The notes under the pieces: generated by a model | The model's database searches: none | Told to the model about the DNA's origin: nothing | The model's input: the letters and a program-made list of their open reading frames with translations, nothing else | Shown here: one piece after another, positions 40,001 to 51,482 of the stretch | Layout of the letters: each line of letters starts with the position of its first letter | How positions within the stretch are numbered: position 1 is the first letter of the stretch | Assembly (NCBI RefSeq): GCF_910589235.1 | Contig: NC_060960.1 | Span: 7,911,839 to 7,975,838, forward strand | Reading direction: 5' to 3' | DNA from: Vespa crabro | Taxonomy: Eukaryota; Arthropoda; Insecta; Hymenoptera; Vespidae | Length of the DNA: 64,000 nt | Position numbers and translations under genes: made by a program

Positions 40001-41803
40001 TTATTATTGTTATTATTATTGTTATTATTATTATTATTATTGTTATTGTTATTATTATTACTATTTTCGCGATTTAATCATCAATTGCCTATTGAATAGC
40101 CTATGAATGATCTATAGAGACTGTAGTATTTGTAAATATATTACGTAACTAGGGAATTCTTTTTTTTTAAAACTTTATCAAAAGACAAAGTAAGATATTA
40201 TTTTCTTGCAAATATATAGTGGTTCGGATGTACGAGTACCATCAACGAACAACAACAGGCTTATAAGGTATCAAATCTTTTGTCGTGGTAATGCACGAAC
40301 TAACGGCTAACTGATATATACAATGCACTTATTTCATTAAAAACTTTCTAACTGTTAACAAATAAAACACTAATTTTGTTTACTTCTACATAATACAAAT
40401 ATGCATGGTCTGTATACACATATGAAATGATTCAAAGGGATACTTTTGGTTCTAACAAATTTTAATAATAACTATAGATTACATGTAAAATAGAAATTAT
40501 AAGAAAAAAAATATATATATAATATTAATTTAATTTATACAAAATAAAAAAATTACTAACACCTTATGAATCATTAACATAAATTGCATGATTAATTTTA
40601 CATGTAAAATTTCTATTAGCTTTACAGCAAGTCCTCACAGCAACGCTTTTGTAGAACCCTTATCTTTTTAATCATTCACTTAATATATAAAATATAAAAA
40701 TTAATAAGTTTTTCTTCGATATTAGGTCGGAACAAGTTCGCAATCATCAAGCAGCTATGATCAATAAAAAATATGACTTATCAAAATGGAAGTACTCTGA
40801 ATTGCGTGATGCTATTAATACTTCTTGCGATATTGAATTATTGGAGGTATGAGTTGTTTATCGTAATATTTTCTTATTTTCCTTTTCAGAAAAGATCAAG
40901 AAAATAAAACATCATTGTAAAAGTTTAGATATTTTATATTTAAAAAGATTTTATCTTGAAAATTTTGTATCTTAAAAATGAAAAACTTTTCTTGATCTCA
41001 TAATTTTTTTTTTTTCTATCCTTATCTATCTATTGTTATTGCAATTTATTATCTTAATGAAAATATAAATAGATTAATATAGGCTTAAATATAGGCTTGT
41101 CGTCACGAGTTCCATCGTAGATTGAAGGTATATCATGCTTGGAAAGCAAGAAACCGTAGGAAAACTATTATGGATGAAAATGAAAGGGCCCCAAAATCCA
41201 TCATGGAAGCTGGTAAAATATAATTCATATTTTGATATTTTATCGAAATATTTTATATCGAACAATTATAATTATAGATTGAATAATTTCAGCTGCTAGA
41301 ACTCCACGAACGTCATTGAAGCAAACGATAGTTGATTCTTCACAAAGATATTTTCGAATTCCATTCGTTCGTCCCCCTGCTTCGAATCAACAAGATAATT
41401 CTCATACCGGTAAGAGAGGTTGGTGGTATGCCCATTTTGATGGTCAATACGTAGCAAGACAAATGGAACTTCATCCGGACAAACCACCAATACTTCTTTT
41501 GGCCGGTGAGATTCTAAGATATTCTAAGATCTTTTTTTTTTTTTTTTTATTAAGAAATTCATCAGGATTGAGTTTTTTCATGGTGAAATTTTTAACAATA
41601 TATAATGTATGTAAAGAAAGAAAAATAACAAAGAATTAATTTTATCTATAGGAGTCGACGATATGCAAATGTGCGAGTTGAGCCTTGAGGAAACAGGTTT
41701 AACGCGCAAACGCGGTGCAGAAATTTTAGAGCATGAATTCAATCGTGAATGGGAACGCCATGGTGGCAAACCTTACATTTTAGCATGCGATCGTAAAAAA
41801 TGA
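34068..41803 (+). CDS. Myo6: Myosin VI (unconventional myosin, minus-end-directed motor)
   Basis: Actin motor that walks toward pointed ends, anchoring or carrying vesicles; the Drosophila ortholog is jaguar. Exons: 34068-34248, 34790-34863, 35051-35180, 35402-35566, 35941-36353, 37133-37392, 37481-37638, 37756-37920, 38032-38255, 38469-38660, 38748-39731, 39819-39958, 40220-40267, 40726-40846, 41095-41212, 41293-41505, 41652-41803. They give 1245 residues (1229 without the 48-nt exon), the family's usual length. Motifs: P-loop GESGAGKT (149-156), switch I NNNSSRFG (199-206), switch II DIAGFE (456-461), GTNFIRCIKPN (655-665). The converter is followed by the class-VI reverse-gear insert and an IQ-like segment (about 795-833), a charged helix KKEEEERKKKEDEDNRKKK (about 935-953), RRL (1093-1095) and WWY (1168-1170), the two cargo-adaptor sites. 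All junctions are GT-AG and in frame. Identification is certain. Confidence 0.97.
36354..37132 (+). other. Largest intron of myosin VI
   Basis: Intron 5, 779 bp, AT-rich with poly-T runs and (TA)n near 36964-36982. No coding sequence, element or structured RNA recognised. Confidence 0.8.
39959..40219 (+). repeat. (TTA)n tract in the myosin VI intron before the cassette exon
   Basis: An imperfect TTA trinucleotide run occupies about 39976-40064, directly between the donor of exon 12 and the cassette exon at 40220. Length changes here could alter the spacing of the alternative exon. Confidence 0.85.
40220..40267 (+). CDS. Myo6: 48-nt cassette exon of myosin VI tail
   Basis: Flanked by AG (40218-40219) and a GTATCA donor. 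It encodes NGSDVRVPSTNNNRLI plus a split codon. Length is a multiple of three, and both ends are in phase 2. Skipping it joins 39958 to 40726 in frame (Lys instead of Asn...Arg). Vertebrate myosin VI has alternative inserts in the same part of the tail, near the RRL site. Its use as an alternative exon is an inference. Confidence 0.7.
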
Positions 41804-42319
41804 AGCGAAATTGTTGCTAAATTACACATGTTTCGAGTTCATCGAGATATTTTGTTAATATGCGTTATGTTAAGGAAAGAAACAGAAAACAAAACAACAA
41901 ACAAATAATAAAAATATAAAGGCAGTAATTATATTACATAATGTAATATATATGAAAAATCATGCCTGAAATGTAATTAATGAGATGAGATTAATTATTA
42001 ATTATTGAAAAAAAAAAAAAAGAAAGAAAGAAACGATATGTTCGACATAAATAATAACATATTAACAGTAATGAATATTCGATAAAAAAAAAAAAAAAAA
42101 ATAAACGATTAAATCAGATTGTTTTTCTTTTCTTTTCTTTTTTTTACTTTGTCGAAAAAGACAATTTTGATTAAATTGTTTAATAAAGCTTTTTCAGTAT
42201 TTGATATTTAGCATAGCGCATTATTACGAGAAACAAAAAAGAATTAACTGCACTAATCGTAATTTCCTTTTATTATATATAGACTATACATATATATATA
42301 CACACACACACATATATGT

Positions 42320-42400
<81 letters not shown>

Positions 42401-42613
42401 AACAACACTCGTGCACTTTTCGTGTTCGTGTAAACTTATGAATTTACCATTACTTATGTATAAAATATCTATTTTTCGAGTTTGTTGGAAAAGTGGGAAG
42501 GCAGCAGGCAATAAGATGTATTAAGTTGTGCAAAATAAAGGAAAATAAAAAAAAACATAAATTGTTATATTCAATTGCAATATTGTTAATATTCATAACT
42601 CATATTATTAAAA
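41804..42613 (+). other. Myosin VI 3'UTR and convergent intergenic sequence
   Basis: Non-coding. Candidate polyadenylation signals AATAAA lie at 42182-42187 and about 42531-42536 on the plus strand. A TA-GA compound microsatellite occupies about 42321-42396. On the opposite strand an AATAAA at 42268-42273 could end the FAAH2 transcript, so the two 3'UTRs may overlap. Confidence 0.5.
42182..42187 (+). promoter_or_regulatory. Candidate poly(A) signal of myosin VI
   Basis: Canonical AATAAA 379 nt after the stop codon, followed by a T-rich segment. Confidence 0.5.
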
Positions 42614-42946
42614 ACAAACCATTTTTCCTTTTATGTAATTACAATTTTTTTTTTAATCGTTAAGTTTCAATTTTTAATCATACGATAACCATTCTCGATA
42701 ATTATATATACGCACCTGCATTAATATTTTTAGAATTAAATATATATATATATATATATTTTCTATAATATTGGATAAAAAATATTTTTTCTTATTAAAA
42801 AATTTAAAGAAATATGATATTTAATTCTAAAAATATTAATGCAGGTGCGTATATATAATTATCGAGAATGGTTATCGTATGATTAAAAATTGAAACTTAA
42901 CGATTAAAAAAAAAATTGTAATTACATAAAAGGAAAAATGGTTTGT
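42614..42946. repeat. Perfect inverted repeat, arms about 130 bp, spacer 73 nt
   Basis: The left arm, 42614-42743, is reverse-complemented without mismatch at 42817-42946. I aligned it base by base, including the 10-nt homopolymer. The arms are not simple repeats (they contain ACGCACCTGCATTAATA and ATCATACGATAACCATTC). The spacer is AT-rich. It lies downstream of both convergent genes, so transcription from either side would give a long hairpin RNA. Confidence 0.95.
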
Positions 42947-42955
42947 ATATATATA

Positions 42956-43035
42956 TTCTATAATATTGGATAAAAAATATTTTTTCTTATTAAAAAATGT
43001 GAAGAAATATGATATTTAATTCTAAAAATATTAAT
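42956..43035. repeat. 80-bp direct duplication of the inverted-repeat spacer
   Basis: Matches 42761-42840 (spacer plus the first 24 nt of the right arm) with two substitutions. It ends 12 nt before the FAAH2-like stop codon at 43047. Confidence 0.95.
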
Positions 43036-43046
43036 ATATATATATA

Positions 43047-44143
43047 TTAACAGATTGAATAAGGTGGTATCCAACCACCAAATGATCGTTCTAATTCTTT
43101 AGCTACTGCTAAGCAAAGACGATCTTGATAAGGAGCAGCAATGACCTATGATAAAATATTTATAGATTTAAATGAAATAAATGAAATACAATAAAGTTTG
43201 TGAGAATAAAACAAAAAAAATAGATAAAAAAATAAGAAGTTCCATTATTACCTGTAAACCAATAGGTAAACCATCCACTGTGATACCCATGGGAACATTA
43301 GTTGCTGGAAAACCGAATAAATTCCATAGATTGGAATATATCGAACTCAATGGATTGAAAATTATTGCTTTGCCTATTGGTGCTGTTATTGGATATGTGG
43401 GAAAAATGAACACACCGTTGTTACTTAACAAATCCTATGACATAAAACATTGCAGTTAATATTTTGCATTTAATTGGATATAAAATGTAATTTTCATTGT
43501 ATAATAATTTGTTATTTAAAAAATGTAATCATAATTATCAATGATAATAATTTACTATATATAAATATGATACATGCTGATAAATATTAAGTGTTGACAT
43601 ATTTGTTCTCTTTAGAATCATTGCAACAATTAATCATTAAAAAAAATATAATTATAATTGTTAATAATAATAATAAAAACTCACTATAAAATATTGACGT
43701 TGATTTTGAATGTTAAATTCGTGTTCCTTCGAGTACTTCAGCATTTTGTTTGTAGATGTTAAAAGCTTTAGAAAGATCGCTCCGAACGTATATTGTGAAA
43801 TACCTAATAGTGACTTTGGCAATTCATATAACAATTGTTTTTCATGCTGTATTCAAAATCAAAGAGATATAAGTATAAATAAATAAATGTATGTTGCTAT
43901 TAAAAGTTTGTTTAAATATATAAACAAAGAAACAATAAAATTACCTTGGAATCATTTGGATCCAATAAAATTGGTATTTGGCTTAAAGATAAGATATTAA
44001 TTAAGACCCCTTCGATATTGTGAATTAAATTACCTGGATACTATGGATATGAAAAGAAAAAAAATTAACATTTATATTAATATTTAACAGACAATTTGTT
44101 TTACGAATTAACAAAAAAATAGTGTAATAAAAATTAATATAAT

Positions 44144-44196
<53 letters not shown>

Positions 44197-45720
44197 TTAA
44201 AAATTGTTAATGATTTGTTCCGATGGATATATCTATGTATTATACGATTTCTTTTTCTTTTTATGTAAGATTAGAAATTTTCAATGAGAAGAAGCGTTTC
44301 ATCCAACGAAATGGAAAAGAGTTTGTATTAAAAGAGATAAGCTCGAAGAAGATAGTAAAAATGATGAAGAGAAAGTGAGATTTCGCTTGTTAGACTTCAC
44401 TTATTACGTTCTAACTAAAAAGTTATTACGAGATGTATGAAAGTATGTAACTTATCGGGCATTAATTTTTATTTTCTCTTTGACTCGATGAAAATCTAAT
44501 AAAATGGGTCATTCAATCGATAAAATGTCGGATATTCTATTACGGAAAAATAATAAGATTCAGATTTAATTTTTTAGATAAAATTTTCATATTGTAAAAC
44601 ATTAAGTCTAAAATATTCGAATAAATAATATGTATTGATGATGCAACAATGAATTTATTAAATTTCTTCGAGACAATAAAAACGAGACGATAAAATCGAG
44701 ACAATAGGCCAAAAAATAAATTGTATAATGAATTTTTTGTAAAGAGTTTTACGTAAATATGTACGTACATATTTATGTAAAGAAGATTGAGAGTTTATAA
44801 TTTTTGTTCTTCGTAATAATGAACAAAAAGAAACAAAAAAATTAAATTAATCATCCTACATAAAGAGAAACATTTATTAATGAGATATCCGACATTTAGA
44901 TGAATTAAAACTATCTAGGTCATATTACAAATTAAAATTACTTTTTTTTCGAGATTTTTTACGTTTATCTTTTCTTTTCCTCTCGAATTGTAAAACTACA
45001 AACTTAAGGACATTCTTTGCTATAATCTGCAAAAAAGAAATTTTAGATTAAAAAATCTCGAGAAAGGAGTAATCTTTATTTTTTAATATCACATAGAAAA
45101 TTTGTAATCTGTCCTTTATTATTTCATTAACAATAGATTAATTATTATATATTTATTATTAATTTTCTTACTTCTTCAATCTCAGAGCCACAATATTTCA
45201 AATGCTTAACTGCCTCCTTAATACATGTCCGTATTTCCTTTTGAGTTGGAACTAAAATCATAGAAGATCCAAAATCCTCCAAATAAAAAACTTTTAATTT
45301 TTTTAAATCAACCGGATCATCCAAATATAAATCTCGATTGTATGTAGCAGTCAATATTTTCATAAGTAAGTGTAAATCTTCGACATATCTTGTCATAGGT
45401 CCAATTAGTAGACATTCTTTAAATTTGATATTGTCGTTGCACGGAAAATGACCTTTTATCGAGACAATTCCTGGAATTATAATTAATATATTTAAAGAAA
45501 TAAAAAAAAAAAAAAAAATACATAAATGATGCATATTTCAATAACATTATTTATTAATAGGATTACATTAGAAAAAAAAAGTTGATTTACCTGTTGTTGG
45601 CTTATGTCCAAAGATACCATTAAATAGGGCTGGTATTCTTATTGATCCTGATATATCAGAACCGAGTCCTATCAAAGAACATCCTGAACCTATGAGTGCT
45701 CCCTTTTAAACAAATTAAAC

Positions 45721-45790
<70 letters not shown>

Positions 45791-47583
45791 AAAAGAGAGA
45801 TAAAGAAATAGTATACAGAAGTTGAAAAAATTATAGATATAAGACCTAATATATTAATTATAAATCTCTTGTTGCTTTTATAATGTTTTTTTTTATCTAA
45901 TAAAATTTAATAATATGATTTTTATTTGCTACTTCTTTTTATAAATTAAATTTCCATTCTAAATAATATAACACAATATATCAAATTATAAATAAATTAT
46001 ACTTCTTTCAGTAATCGATCATATTAATGCTATTAGAGAAGTCAAAATGAATAACAAATGAAAATGATAAAATTAAAAATATGTAATTATCGTTAATAAT
46101 TATTATTCTTACTTCTCCGCCCGACGAACCACCAGCTGTATATCTTATATCGTATGGGTTACATGTCCTTCCATACAAATAATTGTAAGTATCGAATCCC
46201 GTACATAATTCTGGAGTATTTGTAACGCATAGAGGTATACCACCTGCATTTCTCAACATTTCTACCGCTTCTCCATTTTCCGATGCTTTTATTCCTTTTC
46301 GAGCATAAGAACCTCCTGTATAACTCAATCCTAAAAAAAAGAAACAATTTTTTTTATATAATATATTTTTCACATTATATACTTCTAATCATAAATTTAT
46401 TTTTATTGATAATCTTAATTTTGTTGTTCGTTTTTTCTTTTTTTTTTTCTTTCCTTTTAATCACAGGATGAATTATACAACATGATTACCATTAATTATA
46501 TCGTCATATTTAAAGGATCTTAAATTAAATAAATGATAGATTTTATAGAAAATTTGGTGCTATCAGTTTTATAAAATTATTTCATCTTTTTATATAAATT
46601 ATTCGAAATTTGTGCGCTTAACGAATTTCAACGCTTACGAATTAAAAAGTAATAATAATAACTAATTAGCAGAAAAAAAAAGTGGAATTAAACTTTCAAA
46701 TGAGCAATTTTCTATCAATCCATTATTTTTGCATAATTTATAATATAAATAATTTAAATATTCAAATAAAATATATGTTTGTCATACCTTTGAGCATACA
46801 CGATTCTTTAACCGTGAACGGTATGCCATATAATGGTTTTTGCTTTTCGAGTTCGGGAATAGTAATTTCGCCATTTCTGATATTTTTATCACAAATCTTT
46901 GCCTCTTCCAAGGCTTCTTGGAATCTATCCTCAATCACGGCATTTAAAATAGGATTTACTTGTTTTATACGTTGGATATATGCTTCTACTAATTCTTGAC
47001 TTGTAATCTTAAAAGAAAAAAAAAAACAAGATTTATTCATGTGAAAATGAATATAAGTTATTATATAGATTAATAATATAAATTATTTATTTTTATTTAT
47101 ATATACAATTTTTATATATATAATGTTCTGAAAAAAGATATTTTTGATAACTTGCATGTAAATTAAATTTAATTATTCCATATAATAGGTGGACCGGAAA
47201 GTAATGTCGCTTTCTTAAATTAAATTCAAACGTTAAATTAAATTAATTCAAAAATTAAATTAAATTATTAAATTAAAAATAAATTTTTAACAAGTTTTTA
47301 TTTTTAATCTCAATCAAATATCGACATGCGCAGAAACGACATTACTTTCCGGTCCCCCTAATATTTATTATAACCAAATCTAAAACAAATATATTATTTT
47401 CAACATACTTACTTCTCTTAATCTGATCTTTTCAGCAAGTAGACTCGCTGACATTTTAAATAAATGATTACTGGTAGGAGGAATTCGTTGCGGTTTTTTA
47501 TGATTGAACTTTTTATTAATAAAACATAATATATTGAAAAGAAATTTTAGAAATATAGCCGGTATAAAAATGATCAAATTCAT
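43047..47583 (-). CDS. FAAH2: Fatty-acid amide hydrolase 2-like (proximal paralog)
   Basis: Serine hydrolase of the amidase-signature family that cleaves lipid amides such as N-acyl ethanolamides at membranes. Minus-strand exons: 47583-47413, 47007-46788, 46330-46113, 45702-45591, 45470-45172, 44040-43945, 43846-43685, 43434-43252, 43145-43047. All are GT-AG and in frame, giving 519 residues (human FAAH2 is about 530). Residues 1-22 form a hydrophobic anchor (MNLIIFIPAIFLKFLFNI). The catalytic triad is complete: Lys124 in PFTVKES, cis-Ser199 in GGSSGGE, nucleophile Ser223 in SDISGSIRIPA. The spacings (75 and 24 residues) equal those of mammalian FAAH. The C-terminus carries DGLPIGLQ and KELERSFGGW. 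An AG at 47595/47594 just before the ATG suggests a 5'UTR intron. It is paralogous to the gene at 53776-60057. Confidence 0.94.
44041..45171 (-). other. Large intron of the proximal FAAH2 paralog
   Basis: 1.13 kb, AT-rich, with (AAT)n at about 44149-44192 and a TIR-element copy at 44900-45118. No coding sequence recognised. Confidence 0.8.
44900..45118. repeat. Dispersed TIR element in FAAH2 intron
   Basis: Internal words AAAATTACTTTTTTTTCGAG and, inverted near 45045-45085, AAAAAATCTCGAGAAAGGAG, plus CTAGGT / ACATAGAAAATTTG ends. Same family as the copies at 4.17 and 28.82 kb, but diverged. Confidence 0.5.
45726..45810. repeat. (TA)n-(GA)n compound microsatellite in FAAH2 intron
   Basis: A TA run followed by an imperfect GA tract, read directly, upstream (on the minus strand) of the exon encoding the nucleophile serine. 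Confidence 0.9.
47188..47358. mobile_element. Mariner-type MITE, copy A
   Basis: It starts GGTGGACCGGAAAGTAATGT and ends with the inverted form ATTACTTTCCGGTCCCCC. TA dinucleotides flank both ends (47186-47187 and 47359-47360), as in Tc1/mariner insertions. It is 171 bp with no coding capacity, hence non-autonomous. It lies in intron 1 of the proximal FAAH2 paralog. Confidence 0.8.
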
Positions 47584-48589
47584 CTTGGGACTTCTGAAAG
47601 AAAAACAAAAACAAAATAAAATATTGTAACAAGTAACGTAATAATTATATCAACAAAGCAAAAAAAGAAAGAAAGAAATTTAAAAAATCGATTCTTTTCT
47701 TGTTATTTCACTTTAACGTTTGATTATCGTTTAATAATATCAATCATCGTCAAAATCATATCGTGAATAATGTCATCCATTTATTTTATATAAAATAATA
47801 AAAAAACAAATAATATCATAAAAGAATATGTAAAAAAGTTTATAAATGATAAATGTAATGTACTTTGATGTGACATTTATGATGCATTAACGTAAACACT
47901 GCACTGTTCGTTTATATATTATATCTTTTCTTTTTTTTTTCTTATTATCATATCATATACACACAAAAACATATATATATATATATATACATATATATAA
48001 ATTTCGACGAATGTCTTATGAAATTTTATTCATTACACGTCTATACAGATAGATAGGCGATCTATATAGTATATAGTAACAAAAAAATAAAATAACAATT
48101 ATATATAAATATTAAAATCTATTTTTTATCGTCGCACTTATTGATTCAATATAAAATAATACAATGACCCAATATCTAAACGAATATTAACTATGTTTAT
48201 CAATGTATACTTTGGCACATTTTAAATTATCTTAATATTCCCCTTTCTCCTTTCTCTTTCTTTCAAGAATCGAATTATTTCTCAAGTAAATATAAAAAAG
48301 AAAAAAAAAGATAATATGATATAATCAAAAATGGTCATAACATCGTAATTTATAAAAATAGTTTTTACTATTATAACACAAATTCAAAATAATGTCAAAG
48401 TTCATCAAATTACAAAATAAAATACTGTTTATATTGTATGGACATCTTCCTTATTTAGTATCCGAGTCCGATAATACTGATCATTTTAGTCGAAAGACCG
48501 TTTAGTCGTTATAAAAAGTAGAACGAGAGAAGAGGAGGAAGAAGGGGCAAGAGAGAGTAAGACAGAGAAAGAGAAAAAGTGAATGTGAG

Positions 48590-48610
48590 AGAGAGATAAA
48601 GAGGGAGAGA

Positions 48611-48654
<44 letters not shown>
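48590..48654. repeat. (GA)n microsatellite
   Basis: About 30 GA units with one TA interruption, read directly. Confidence 0.95.
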
Positions 48655-48658
<4 letters not shown>

Positions 48659-49702
48659 TCTTCATATTAGAAGAAAAGGAAATTGCTCAATCGAATTCCT
48701 TCGTCAGAAGCAACATTCTGTTTAAATAAATCTGACGAAGAAATATATAAAATAAATTAATTAGAATAAAAAAACATCTCAATAAATTCAAAGAAATAAT
48801 ATGTCATAATGGATTTTAAAATGAATTCTCATAAATGAGCAGAAGACAAAAAAAAGGAAGAGCAAAAGCAAATGAATTAATTTCAACAAATATAAAAAAG
48901 AATCGTCTTGTCATTTCATACGTTTGACGTCATGTAATTATAATTTAACGTTTCAATTCAATATAAATACCAGGTATCTTGCAAATACAAAACACGTTAT
49001 ATAACACAGGCTCATAAATAAATATAGATAAGCAGAATAAATTACTTTTGTTCATGAACTATCGATCCAATATTAAACGAGGAATTAAAATTTTTCCTTT
49101 TAACTTCTTTTGTTTGATAATTCATTTTTTTTCAGTTTGTATGTTAGATTTATTAAATGATGACAGTGAATTTTAGTGAATTTTTTATATTTGTATAAAT
49201 AGACATATTCTAAACACATTTTTTTCTTTACAAGAAAATATATATATATATATATAATATATTAAATATTATATACGAAATATATGTATAAAAAAAAAGA
49301 AATATCAAGAAATTCATTTCATAACATTCGTTTTCTCGATATTAAATGAGATATGTAAATATTAATTGTTCGAAAAAAAAAAATAATAAAACTATAAGTA
49401 ATCTAATATTCAATACTGATAATACTTATTATATACATTTTTATAAAATCTAATAAATTGTCGTACAATTAAATTGATCTTTATATTGCAAATTATTATA
49501 TAATCTATTTCTTTAAGGGTAAAGATTTTTTATTTGATTTTTTTGTGTCGTATTAAGCCTACTGATCTTTTTAAATACCAATGATTAAATATTATTTTAT
49601 TTATATTGTGTATTAAAAAAAAAAAAAGAAAAAAAAAATAGTAATAAAAAAATTAAAGAGAAATAAATAAAAAACAAGAAAAAAATAACGTGAATTATAT
49701 TG

Positions 49703-49833
49703 GGTGGACCGGAAAGTAATGTCGCTTTCTTAAATTAAATTCAAACGAATAAATTTGTAACAAGTTTTTATTTTTAGTCAAATATCGACAAACCAAATAT
49801 CGACATGCGCAAAAACCACATTACTTTTCCACC
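49703..49833. mobile_element. Mariner-type MITE, copy B (internally deleted)
   Basis: The left end is the same as copy A over about 45 bp (GGTGGACCGGAAAGTAATGT...). The right end CACATTACTTTTCCACC is diverged. It also shares the internal GTAACAAGTTTTTATTTTTA and ATATCGACATGCGC words with copy A, but is about 40 bp shorter. Confidence 0.75.
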
Positions 49834-51426
49834 TAATATATACACGTTATAAGTAAAAATATATTTATAAATATTTCTTCAAAATATTACTTAAATAATT
49901 GATAAATCTTACATGTATTTTGGCATTTACTTACTTAATTTTGGTGCTTGTCTAAATTTTTATTTTAATTCTTCTTAAACCACTTATTTGTTGTTTTCAA
50001 TTTCAAAGCACACTATAACAATTATTAACGCGAAACGTTTCAACGTGGTTTCTTCTTTTTTTTTTTTTGCGAAATTGGAAAATAATCAAATTCTATAAGA
50101 TATATGTTTAACAGGGAAAAAATGTAAAAAATCAGACAAAAGAAAGAAAAACAAACAAAAAATAGAGCTTTTAAATTTTAAGTACTTTAATACACACACC
50201 GAAATCATTTATTTTGTATGTATATATGACCGTACGATGTCTTTAAATAACGCGTGACTGAAAATAACTTGAACTACGTATTGCTAAATAGGAATATCCA
50301 CATTCAACTCCCACTCTTCTGTAATATAATATAATACTTTTCAGTCGTTTTAAAACAGTCTTATATTCCATATCATGATTATATAATAGTTTATCAAGGA
50401 GAGAATTAATTATAATATGTAAGGAACTTCTTTAGCAATATGCTTATGTTACTTTTTTTTTTTGTGAATTATTTAAATTGTAATCAAATAATTTTATATG
50501 TTATCAATCAAATTTAAATTACTTACTAATATACGTTTTTAAACATTAAAGGCGCGAAAAAGAAATAATTATAATTTACATATATAACATTGAATAAACT
50601 AAAGTCAAAACAAAAGTTTCAAAATTTTAATAAAACAATATATATATATATATATTTTATCGAAACTCTTCAATGATTAGATACAGATATGTTCGATGAT
50701 AAAATTTGGCGACTCGTTGTTAAAAAATAATTACAAATGCTTTTATTAATTTTTACTTTTTAACCTTAGATTAATAATATCTTAACTCATTAATGGCTAT
50801 GCACACAATCACATTAAATGCTATTACATAAAATTATCTATTCCAACAAAGTCTATATCCCAACAATTTTTTAATAGAAGTGATAAGTTATACATTTATA
50901 ATTAATAAATATAATATATATATATAACCAAGACTAATTTCAATTTATACTTCGTAATATTATATTCGTAATAATATTTTATTTTATGTGTATATATTTA
51001 CATATATGTTCGAATATATATTCGATAATGAATTATAGATGTATTTTATTATATATACAAAAAATACGACTTACTAAATATATAGATATTAATAGATGAT
51101 TTAAAATATTTTTTAAAAATATTTTAAGTATTTGTAAATATAAAGTATTATTTCTGTTGAAATTTGTTGGATAAATAATGTATGTATATAAAATCAGATT
51201 TATAAGATTAGAATCATAAAAATTATTCTTTTCATTTAATTTAAAGATTAAACTATGCAAATCTATGCATTTCTTACATACATTATTCAGACAAGTTAAT
51301 CTTTTAATTATTTAAAATGGTCGATTTTTGCAACTAGATACAATTGTATATACTGAAGTTTCCTTGGAAACATCGCACTCGATCGTTTGTCATCTCAAAT
51401 ATTTTCATTTAACTATGTTAATATAA

Positions 51427-51445
51427 TTAATTTGTTCTCAACTGA

Positions 51446-51482
<37 letters not shown>

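Larger units (their letters stand above)
47594..51426. other. Non-coding region between FAAH2 (proximal) and AP-1 mu
   Basis: No protein recognised. It contains a (GA)n tract at 48590-48654, a second mariner-type MITE at 49703-49833 and many AT-rich runs. The part nearest 51426 is probably the AP-1 mu 3'UTR. The part nearest 47594 probably holds a 5'UTR intron and first exon of FAAH2, whose location I cannot fix. Confidence 0.5.

Noticed and set aside
42614..42946. Inverted repeat as a classical DNA transposon
   Set aside because: No coding spacer, no clear target-site duplication, and an 80-bp spacer duplication outside the right arm. A template-switch origin fits better.
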